Shown here piece by piece: positions 17,756 to 24,598 of a stretch of DNA of 64,000 bases. The translations under genes were made by a program, and so were the position numbers. Positions within the stretch are counted from its first letter, which is position 1. Each line of letters begins with the position of its first letter. Under the pieces are notes generated by a model. That model was not told where the DNA came from and made no database searches. It was given only the letters and a program-made list of their open reading frames with translations. Source of the stretch: Streptomyces dysideae (GTDB taxonomy: Bacteria > Actinomycetota > Actinomycetes > Streptomycetales > Streptomycetaceae); assembly GCF_001514305.1 (NCBI RefSeq), contig NZ_KQ949096.1, forward strand, positions 2,131 through 66,130. Direction: 5' to 3'.

Positions 17756-18013
17756 TCAGGGGTGGGCTGGGCTCAGCTCTTGGGGATGCCGTTGGCGGTC
17801 TGCCTGCTCCTTCAGCAGCGGCTCCTGCTGTTTCCGCAGCTCCTCGTATTCCTCACAGTCGGTCAGCACCTCGGCCGTCTCCCGGCGGGGGCTGATGTCC
17901 CCCGCGGCTGACGGTCTGTCCGGCTGCGAGGTGATGTCCAGTTCATCGCGAAGGTGCCATGTGCGGCGCGCGGGGACGGTCTTCAGGTTGCAGTCACAGG
18001 AAACACGAACCAT
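17756..18013 (-). CDS. Small unknown protein (85 aa)
   Basis: I do not recognise this protein. The ATG at 18013 is preceded by AAAGGA at good spacing, and a strong hairpin follows the stop, both of which argue for a real gene. The N-terminus reads MVRVSCDCNLKTVPARRTWH, with two Cys close together and a third Cys at about residue 53. The middle is polar (DELDITSQPDRPS) and the end is charged with many Glu, Gln and Arg, possibly a short helix. No signal peptide or membrane segment is seen. It could be a small regulator or a precursor peptide. There is no modifying enzyme beside it to support the latter. Confidence 0.5.
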   Translation of the reverse strand: MVRVSCDCNLKTVPARRTWHLRDELDITSQPDRPSAAGDISPRRETAEVLTDCEEYEELRKQQEPLLKEQADRQRHPQELSPAHP

Positions 18014-18629
18014 GTATTCCGTCCTTTCTTCGGAAGCCGCGGCGAAACGGCCTGTGCTGCGGTGAGGCCGTCGACATCGGGCCGCCCTGTAGACGTAGAT
18101 GCGGGTCCGGATGGTTCAAACGAATTTCGCCCGCGGTGCCCTGACCGGCAAAGACCGTGACGTGCGCCACTTTTGTGAACCATCGGCCCACCTGCTACGC
18201 CTGCCCTTCCATACCGCGACGCCACCGCCAAGTGGAGTCCGCCACCGGACGGTTCAAGCTGACCAGCAAGGACAAGGTGCCCTCTTCGAGCGCGAGGTCC
18301 GGGGCAATGACGCGAGCGAAACGCGTGCCGCCGCGGAAGACCTCGCCCAGGACGGGCCGGTCGCGGACCACCAGGGGAGCGCCCGCGGCCAGCGCCGCGG
18401 CAAGGCGGGCCCTCCTTCGCCCCAGAAGCCGGCTCCTGGGCGGCGCCCGCACACAGCCGGATCACTCGCGGAGCGGGGATGCGCCCGGCTGTCGAGAGAT
18501 CCGGGATCGGTGGAAGCTCCCCGGCCTGGGCGTAGACGCAGTGCGGTGATCGGGCCGCGCGCCTTCATGGGCACCGCTGCCGGAAGCGCGCTGGGACAGG
18601 GGCCTACCCACAGCGCCTACCCTTGAGGC
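18014..18629. other. Intergenic stretch upstream of miaB
   Basis: About 615 bp without a convincing intact gene. It holds the possible glycosyltransferase fragment at 18195-18452 and, at its right end, the presumed leader of miaB. No clear promoter was identified. Confidence 0.6.
18195..18452 (-). pseudogene. Possible C-terminal remnant of a family 1 glycosyltransferase
   Basis: The frame opens directly after a stop codon at 18462-18464 with a GTG and has no plausible ribosome site. The stretch AAGAPLVVRDRPVLGEVFRG resembles the donor-binding C-terminal segment of GT1/GT4 glycosyltransferases (usually GVPVVASDLPVLREVFGD-like). It then drifts into unrelated sequence. Without an N-terminal domain it would be a decayed fragment. 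The match rests on one short segment, so it may be chance. Confidence 0.25.
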
Positions 18630-20156
18630 ATGACCAGCAGCAACCGGAGCCCGGCAGTGGACGTTCAAGGATCCAAGAGTTACGAAATCCGAACCTACGG
18701 GTGCCAGATGAACGTCCACGATTCCGAGCGATTGTCCGGACTGCTCGAAGACGCCGGATACGTACGCGCGCCCGAGGGCTCCGACGGCGACGCGGACGTC
18801 GTCGTCTTCAACACCTGCGCGGTCCGCGAGAACGCCGACAACCGGCTCTACGGCAACCTCGGCCGTCTCGCGCCGCGGAAGGCGAGCCGCCCCGGCATGC
18901 AGATCGCGGTCGGCGGCTGCCTCGCGCAGAAGGACCGCGACACCATCGTCAAGAAGGCGCCCTGGGTGGACGTCGTCTTCGGCACGCACAACATCGGCAA
19001 GCTGCCCGTCCTGCTGGAACGCGCGCGCGTGCAGGAAGAGGCGCAGGTCGAGATCGCCGAGTCGCTGGAGGCCTTCCCGTCGACGCTGCCGACCCGCCGC
19101 GAGAGCGCGTACGCGGCCTGGGTCTCCATCTCCGTCGGCTGCAACAACACCTGCACCTTCTGCATCGTCCCGGCGCTGCGCGGCAAGGAGAAGGACCGCC
19201 GCACCGGCGACATCCTCGCCGAGATCGAGGCCCTGGTCGCCGAGGGCGTCTCCGAGATCACCCTGCTCGGGCAGAACGTCAACGCGTACGGCTCCGACAT
19301 CGGCGACCGCGAGGCCTTCAGCAAGCTGTTGAGAGCCTGCGGCACGATCGACGGCCTGGAGCGTGTCCGCTTCACCTCCCCGCACCCGCGCGACTTCACG
19401 GACGACGTGATCGCGGCGATGGCGGAGACCCCGAACGTCATGCCGCAGCTGCACATGCCCCTGCAGTCCGGCTCGGACCCCGTCCTCAAGGCGATGCGCC
19501 GCTCGTACCGCCAGGAGCGCTACCTCGGGATCATCGAGAAGGTCCGCGCCGCCATCCCGCACGCTGCGATCACCACCGACATCATCGTGGGCTTCCCCGG
19601 CGAGACCGAGGAGGACTTCGACCGGACCCTGCACGTGGTGCGCGAGGCCCGCTTCGCGCAGGCGTTCACCTTCCAGTACTCCAAGCGCCCCGGCACCCCG
19701 GCCGCGACCATGAAGAACCAGATCTCCAAGGAGGTCGTCCAGGCGCGCTACGAGCGTCTCGTCGCCCTCCAGGAGGAGATCTCCTGGGAGGAGAACAAGA
19801 AGCAGGTCGGCCGCACCCTGGAGCTCATGGTCGCCGAGGGCGAGGGCCGCAAGGACGGCGCCACCCACCGCCTCTCCGGCCGCGCCCCCGACAACCGCCT
19901 GGTCCACTTCACCAAGCCGGACCAGGAAGTCCGCCCCGGCGACGTGGTCACGGTCGAGATCACCTACGCCGCCCCGCACCACCTCCTCGCCGAGGGCCCC
20001 ACCCTCGACGTGCGCCGCACACGCGCGGGCGACGCCTGGGAGAAGCGCAACGCCACCGAGGCCGCGAAGCCGACGGGCGTGATGCTGGGCCTGCCGAAGA
20101 TCGGCACCCCGGAGCCGTTGCCGGTGGCGACGGGCCCTGCCTGCGGCTGCGACTGA
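18630..20156 (+). CDS. miaB: tRNA-2-methylthio-N6-dimethylallyladenosine synthase MiaB
   Basis: MiaB methylthiolates i6A37 of tRNAs reading UNN codons, acting after MiaA, which is encoded 1.7 kb away. The 508-residue protein has the N-terminal UPF0004 domain with cluster-binding Cys in TYGCQMN (C25), NTCAVRE and GGCLAQ. The radical-SAM motif CNNTCTFC follows at about 171-178, then GQNVNAYG and PLQSGSDPVL, and a TRAM domain from about 405 (GRTLELMVAEGEG). The last residues ACGCD are Cys-containing. Length is normal for actinobacterial MiaB. The start MTSSNRSPAVDVQGSKSY is consistent with relatives. Confidence 0.96.
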   Translation: MTSSNRSPAVDVQGSKSYEIRTYGCQMNVHDSERLSGLLEDAGYVRAPEGSDGDADVVVFNTCAVRENADNRLYGNLGRLAPRKASRPGMQIAVGGCLAQKDRDTIVKKAPWVDVVFGTHNIGKLPVLLERARVQEEAQVEIAESLEAFPSTLPTRRESAYAAWVSISVGCNNTCTFCIVPALRGKEKDRRTGDILAEIEALVAEGVSEITLLGQNVNAYGSDIGDREAFSKLLRACGTIDGLERVRFTSPHPRDFTDDVIAAMAETPNVMPQLHMPLQSGSDPVLKAMRRSYRQERYLGIIEKVRAAIPHAAITTDIIVGFPGETEEDFDRTLHVVREARFAQAFTFQYSKRPGTPAATMKNQISKEVVQARYERLVALQEEISWEENKKQVGRTLELMVAEGEGRKDGATHRLSGRAPDNRLVHFTKPDQEVRPGDVVTVEITYAAPHHLLAEGPTLDVRRTRAGDAWEKRNATEAAKPTGVMLGLPKIGTPEPLPVATGPACGCD

Positions 20157-20256
20157 CCGGAGCACGCGTCTCGACCCGTACCTGTCGTCGGCGGCTCTGA
20201 ACGGTCGGGAGACGTGCGCCGCCCGTCGGCTGCTGTCCGGCGTTACGCTGCCGATC

Positions 20257-20967
20257 ATGCTTGTCGCCGCCGCTGTCTGCCCCTGCCCCCCGCTCCTCGT
20301 GCCCGACGTCGCCGCGGGTGCCGCGCCCGAGCTGGACGCCGCGCGTACCGCGTGCACGGACGCGCTCGGTGTTCTCGCCGCCGCCCGCCCGGACCGGCTC
20401 GTGGTGGTCGGGCCCACCGAGCAGGGCGGGAGCGGGGCGTACCCGGAGGGCACCCGGGGCTCGTTCCACGGTTTCGGTGTGGACGTCGACGTACGGCTGG
20501 GCCGGGACCGGGGCGACACGGAACGCCCGCTTCCGTCGTCGCTCGCCGTGGCCGCCTGGCTGCTGGACCGGACGGGATGGTCGGACGCGCCGATCGAGGG
20601 ACTCGGCGTGGCGGAACCGATGACGGTCGAGCGGTGTACCGAAGTGGGAAGGGACATCGCCGCCCGGGCGGAGCGGGTGGCGCTGCTGGTGATGGGCGAC
20701 GCCAGCGCCTGCCGCACGCTCAAGGCCCCCGGCTATCTCGACGAGCGGGCGGAACCGTTCGACGCGGCGGTCGCGCGTGCGCTGCGCGAGGCGGACGTGG
20801 CTGCCCTCAGGGCGCTCGACATCGAGCTGGCGCATGAGCTGATGGCGTCGGGCCGCGTCCCCTGGCAGATCCTTGCGGGCGCCGCCGAGGCCGCCGGACT
20901 GTCCGGCGCCCTGCTGTACGAGGAGGCCCCGTACGGCGTGGGGTATCTGGTCGCGACCTGGTCGTAG
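20257..20967 (+). CDS. Class III extradiol dioxygenase-like (LigB-fold) protein, 236 aa
   Basis: The N-terminus MLVAAAVCPCPPLLVPDVAA, the LVVVGPTEQG segment and LLVMGDASACRT fit the actinobacterial family annotated as class III extradiol ring-cleavage dioxygenase, subunit B-like. In this family the usual His metal ligands are largely missing, so ring cleavage is doubtful. It normally sits between miaB and miaA in Streptomyces, as here, which suggests a conserved but unknown job. The ATG at 20257 is followed directly by the conserved start. The gene converges on the minus-strand antitoxin-like gene across a strong hairpin. Confidence 0.8.
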   Translation: MLVAAAVCPCPPLLVPDVAAGAAPELDAARTACTDALGVLAAARPDRLVVVGPTEQGGSGAYPEGTRGSFHGFGVDVDVRLGRDRGDTERPLPSSLAVAAWLLDRTGWSDAPIEGLGVAEPMTVERCTEVGRDIAARAERVALLVMGDASACRTLKAPGYLDERAEPFDAAVARALREADVAALRALDIELAHELMASGRVPWQILAGAAEAAGLSGALLYEEAPYGVGYLVATWS

Positions 20968-21004
20968 GGCGGGCGCAGGGCCCGGTGCGAACCGTGCACA
21001 ACGG

Positions 21005-21043
21005 CGGACGGCCGGGGAGCTGTAAAAGCTCCGCGGCCGTCCG
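21005..21043. terminator. Bidirectional hairpin between convergent genes
   Basis: Arms of 17 bp (21005-21021 and 21027-21043) with one mismatch and a GTAAA loop lie between the LigB-like gene (+) and the MT0933-like gene (-). Confidence 0.8.
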
Positions 21044-21055
21044 TCGGCATGCCGT

Positions 21056-21334
21056 TCAGGAAGACGGCGGCGGGGAGGCCGGCGGCGTGGTCGGCCCGCC
21101 GCCCCTCTCGTCGTCGCCCTTGTGCGCGAGTCGGTCCATGGCGCCCTTCGCCTTGCCCGTGCCCGACTGGATCCTGTCGCTGTACTTGCCCTTGGTCTTC
21201 TCGTCGACGACCTTCGCGGCCCTGTCGAGACCGTGCTCGATCTTGTCGATCCTGTCTCCGTGCTTCTGTGCGAGGCCGGAGACCTTGTCCTTCGCCGGGG
21301 CGAGTTTGGCTTTCAAATTGTCCTTCAGACCCAT
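21056..21334 (-). CDS. MT0933-like antitoxin-family protein (92 aa)
   Basis: The start MGLKDNLKAKLAPAKDKVSG and the following AQKHGDRIDKIEHGLDRAAKVVDEKTKGKY match the MT0933/Rv0909-type antitoxin family (Pfam MT0933_antitox). These are small helical Lys-rich proteins. The C-terminus is a Gly/Pro/Ser tail. In mycobacteria relatives pair with a toxin, but no toxin gene lies beside this one. The neighbour is a Glu-rich 92-residue protein. In Streptomyces the gene is a fixed member of the miaB-miaA interval, so a non-TA role is likely. The start at 21334 is supported by a GGAAGG run. Confidence 0.8.
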   Translation of the reverse strand: MGLKDNLKAKLAPAKDKVSGLAQKHGDRIDKIEHGLDRAAKVVDEKTKGKYSDRIQSGTGKAKGAMDRLAHKGDDERGGGPTTPPASPPPSS

Positions 21335-21359
21335 GGTTCACCTTCCCGCGCGGGGTCAG

Positions 21360-21638
21360 TCATGTGCGGGCGCCCTCGCCGGCCTCACTGTCGGCCGCCT
21401 TGTCGGCGGACTGCTGCTGGGGAATCTCGACGCTCTCGACGCTCTCGGCGGCGACGGCCTCGACGGCCTCCGTCGCCGTCGACCCGGCCGTCTCCTCGGT
21501 CCCGGCCTCGGCCGGTTCCGTCACCTCCGCCGCCTCGTCCGCCGCGGGCTCGGCCGACAGTGTGTCGGCCTGCGCTTCGGCGGTTGACGTCTCCTCCGCA
21601 GCCTTGGACCTCCGGAGAAGTCGTGCGAAAACACCCAT
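21360..21638 (-). CDS. Small acidic low-complexity protein (92 aa)
   Basis: The protein begins MGVFARLLRRSKAAEE, a short basic amphipathic segment, then is almost entirely Glu, Ala, Thr, Ser and Val to the end. No domain is recognisable and it is probably disordered. The ATG at 21638 has GGAG seven bases upstream. It lies 25 bp before the MT0933-like gene on the same strand, so the two may be co-transcribed. It could bind membranes through its N-terminus, which is inference. Confidence 0.65.
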   Translation of the reverse strand: MGVFARLLRRSKAAEETSTAEAQADTLSAEPAADEAAEVTEPAEAGTEETAGSTATEAVEAVAAESVESVEIPQQQSADKAADSEAGEGART

Positions 21639-21820
21639 ATCTGCTCCATACGTTACTCGTGCGGGCGAAATCCCGCGTCGTCCGGTGCGTCTGTTTGCGT
21701 CGCCCCGGGTGCCGCCTCCGCAGACCGGCGGCGAAAACCTCGCAACTGGCAACGACACCGCGCGCGTGCCGTCACGTAACTCGTTCGAGGCCACCCCCCG
21801 ACGTTTGCGAGACTGGGGCG

Positions 21821-22759
21821 GTGAGCAGTGCACCCCCCGCCCCCCGCGTCATCGCCGTCGTAGGACCCACCGCGGCCGGTAAGTCCGATCTGGGCGTTTT
21901 CCTGGCCCAACGGCTCGGCGGCGAGGTCGTCAACGCCGACTCCATGCAGCTCTACCGAGGGATGGACATCGGCACCGCCAAGCTGACGCCCGGGGAGCGC
22001 GCGGACGTCCCGCACCACCTCCTGGACATCTGGGACGTGACCGTCACGGCGTCCGTCGCCGAGTACCAGCGGCTCGCACGGGAGCGGATCGACGCGCTCC
22101 TCGCCGAGGGACGCTGGCCGATCCTGGTCGGCGGCTCCGGCCTGTACGTCCGCGGCGCCGTCGACAATCTGGAGTTCCCCGGCACCGACCCCGAGGTCAG
22201 GGCCCGGCTGGAGGAGGAGCTCGCGCTGCGCGGCTCCGGGGCACTGCACGCCCGCCTGGCCGCCGCCGACCCCGGGGCCGGGCAGGCGATCCTGCCCGGC
22301 AACGGCCGCCGTATCGTCCGGGCCCTCGAGGTGATCGAGATCACCGGCAAACCCTTCACCGCCAACCTCCCCGGCCATGACTCGGTCTACGACACGATCC
22401 AGATCGGCGTCGACGTGACCCGCCCCGAGCTGGACGAACGCATCGCGCGCAGGGTCGACCGGATGTGGGACGCGGGGCTCGTGGCCGAGGTGCGCGCGCT
22501 GGAGGCGCGCGGGCTGCGCCAGGGGCGCACGGCCTCACGTGCGCTCGGCTACCAGCAGGTCCTCGCGGCGCTCGCCGGGGAGTGCACCGAGGAAGAGGCG
22601 CGCACGGAGACCGTACGTGCCACCAAACGCTTCGCGCGCCGCCAGGATTCATGGTTCAGACGCGACCCACGGGTGCACTGGCTGAGTGGGGCTGCGGCGG
22701 ATCTCACAGAACTTCCGCATCTCGCACTGGCGTTGGTCGAACGACCGGTTACAGCCTGA
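21821..22759 (+). CDS. miaA: tRNA dimethylallyltransferase MiaA
   Basis: MiaA transfers dimethylallyl from DMAPP to A37 of tRNA, making i6A, the substrate of MiaB. The P-loop is GPTAAGKS at residues 15-22. VNADSMQLYRGMDIGTAK, VPHHLLDI, VGGSGLYV and the C-terminal TKRFARRQDSWFRRDP are all canonical. The GTG at 21821 gives a 312-residue protein of normal length. An upstream in-frame ATG would only add unrelated residues. It heads a plus-strand run with the membrane protein at 22862 and dapF. Confidence 0.96.
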   Translation: MSSAPPAPRVIAVVGPTAAGKSDLGVFLAQRLGGEVVNADSMQLYRGMDIGTAKLTPGERADVPHHLLDIWDVTVTASVAEYQRLARERIDALLAEGRWPILVGGSGLYVRGAVDNLEFPGTDPEVRARLEEELALRGSGALHARLAAADPGAGQAILPGNGRRIVRALEVIEITGKPFTANLPGHDSVYDTIQIGVDVTRPELDERIARRVDRMWDAGLVAEVRALEARGLRQGRTASRALGYQQVLAALAGECTEEEARTETVRATKRFARRQDSWFRRDPRVHWLSGAAADLTELPHLALALVERPVTA

Positions 22760-22861
22760 TCACGTCATGGCATCGGGACGCTCCGGCCGCCATCCCGGCC
22801 TCCGACGCCATGCCATCATCGAGCTTCGATCGACCAGGTTGAGTCCGAGTTGGGAGGGCGC

Positions 22862-23371
22862 GTGGCGATGGAGGCCAGCCCTCGCGACACCGCACAAGGC
22901 ACCGAGCACGTCATCACCGACACCGGTGAACCGGAGCCGGACGGCGACCGTCTGAGCCCGGACGGGCCCGACGACACGCAGGACGGCGTGACCGCCGACG
23001 GTCCCGAGCCCGAGGAGATGTACGAGAGCGGGCCCGAGGTCGAGGTCGAGCTGCGCCCGCAGCGCCGGCTGCGCATCTGGCAGCTCGCCCCCATCGTCGC
23101 CCTGGCCGCGGTCGGCTCCCTGATGTTCGCCTTCCCGCTGGCCTTCGACTTCGGCGACAGCGGCGCCGTGATCGCCATGCTGGGCCTGCTGATCAGCTCC
23201 TGCGCGGCCGGCTGGGGCATGATGGCCGCCCGCCGGGTCGGTTACACGTGGCCCGGGCTGCCCCAGCCGGGCTCCGGGTGCAGACCGGACTGGCGGGTCG
23301 TGATCGCGTACGTCGTGGTCGTCGCCGCGGTGGTCGTGCTGGCCGTGTGGCGCGTCGCCCGGTTGCGCTGA
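22862..23371 (+). CDS. Small integral membrane protein (169 aa)
   Basis: The first 75 residues are acidic and rich in Gly, Pro and Asp. They are followed by a basic patch (RPQRRLRIWQL) and three hydrophobic helices at about 80-100, 104-126 and 147-166. I do not know its function. It sits between miaA and dapF, as in other streptomycetes. The GTG at 22862 lies five bases after GGGAGG. The in-frame ATG at 22868 is an equally good start. A disordered acidic N-tail on a three-helix membrane stub suggests a structural or regulatory membrane protein. Confidence 0.75.
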   Translation: MAMEASPRDTAQGTEHVITDTGEPEPDGDRLSPDGPDDTQDGVTADGPEPEEMYESGPEVEVELRPQRRLRIWQLAPIVALAAVGSLMFAFPLAFDFGDSGAVIAMLGLLISSCAAGWGMMAARRVGYTWPGLPQPGSGCRPDWRVVIAYVVVVAAVVVLAVWRVARLR

Positions 23372-23430
23372 CCTTCCCGGCCCTCCCACACGCGCGTGGG
23401 GCTGTCGTACCCACCCCTTACGATCGAGGA

Positions 23431-24300
23431 ATGAGCACGCGGATCGCCTTCCTCAAGGGCCACGGCACCGAGAACGACTTCGTGATCGTCCCGGACCCCG
23501 AGAACGCCATCGACCTGCCCCCGGCCGCCGTCGCCGCCCTGTGCGACCGCCGCGCCGGCATCGGCGGTGACGGCCTGCTGCACGTGGTGCGGTCCGCCGC
23601 CCACCCCGAGGCCAAGCACATGGCGGCCGAGGCCGAGTGGTTCATGGACTACCGCAACGGCGACGGCTCGATCGCGGAGATGTGCGGCAACGGCGTGCGC
23701 GTGTTCGCGCGCTACCTCCAGCGCGCCGGGTACGCCGGTGAGGGCGACCTCACCATCGCCACGCGCGGGGGCGTGAAGGCGGTACACATCGCGAAGGAGG
23801 GTGACGTCACCGTCGGCATGGGCAAGGCGCGCCTCCCCGAAGGGGACGTCACGGTGAGCGTCGGTGAGCGCAGCTGGCCCGCACGGAACGTGAACATGGG
23901 CAACCCGCACGCCGTCGCCTTCGTGGACGACCTCGCGCACGCCGGCAACCTGTTCTCCGCGCCGCCGTTCAGCCCGGCCTCGGCGTACCCGGACGGTGTG
24001 AACGTCGAGTTCGCGGTCGCCCGCGGCCCCCGGCACGTCGCGCTGCGCGTGCACGAGCGCGGCGCCGGCGAGACCCGCTCGTGCGGCACGGGCGCGTGCG
24101 CCGTCGCCGTGGCGGCCGCGCGCAGAGACGGCGCCGACCCGGCGGTCACCGGAGCACCGGCGACATACACCGTCGACGTGCCCGGCGGCACCCTGGTGAT
24201 CACCGAACGGCCGGACGGCGAGATCGAGATGACCGGCCCCGCGGTAATCGTCGCCGAGGGCGAGATCGATGCGGAGTGGCTGGAAACAGCGGCTCGCTGA
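23431..24300 (+). CDS. dapF: Diaminopimelate epimerase DapF
   Basis: DapF converts LL-diaminopimelate to the meso form for lysine and peptidoglycan synthesis. Streptomyces walls use LL-DAP, so here it mainly feeds lysine. The two catalytic Cys are present: C85 in MCGNGVR and C218 in SCGTGACA. HGTENDFVI at the start, GGDGLL and NMGNPHAV also match the family. Length, 289 residues, is normal. ATG at 23431 follows a GAGGA ribosome site. Confidence 0.96.
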   Translation: MSTRIAFLKGHGTENDFVIVPDPENAIDLPPAAVAALCDRRAGIGGDGLLHVVRSAAHPEAKHMAAEAEWFMDYRNGDGSIAEMCGNGVRVFARYLQRAGYAGEGDLTIATRGGVKAVHIAKEGDVTVGMGKARLPEGDVTVSVGERSWPARNVNMGNPHAVAFVDDLAHAGNLFSAPPFSPASAYPDGVNVEFAVARGPRHVALRVHERGAGETRSCGTGACAVAVAAARRDGADPAVTGAPATYTVDVPGGTLVITERPDGEIEMTGPAVIVAEGEIDAEWLETAAR

Positions 24301-24327
24301 TCGGCGCGGAGGCTTGGTATCGGAGCT

Positions 24328-24362
24328 CCGGGCGCCCGCATGGCTGGGGGAGGGGTGCCCGG
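24328..24362 (+). terminator. Hairpin downstream of dapF
   Basis: Arms of 10 bp (24328-24337 and 24353-24362) with one mismatch begin 28 bp after the dapF stop. No T-run follows. It separates dapF from the rshA leader. Confidence 0.5.
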
Positions 24363-24598
24363 TGACTCCGTACACGTTCGAAATCACGGCCCGCCGCAGT
24401 TCACATGGCGCGAAACCGTAAACCTACAAACCCTCGCTCGAATGGGTGATCCGTTTCACGCTCGGCGAGAGGCGGTCAGCCGCACGTGATGGGCTCGGTA
24501 GCATCAAGCACCGGCCCGGACGGGGGACCGATGCCATCCCCTGAGCCGTGTCCGCCATGGGGCACCCCGTCCGCCGGTCCACGCAGCCGGAGGTGCCC

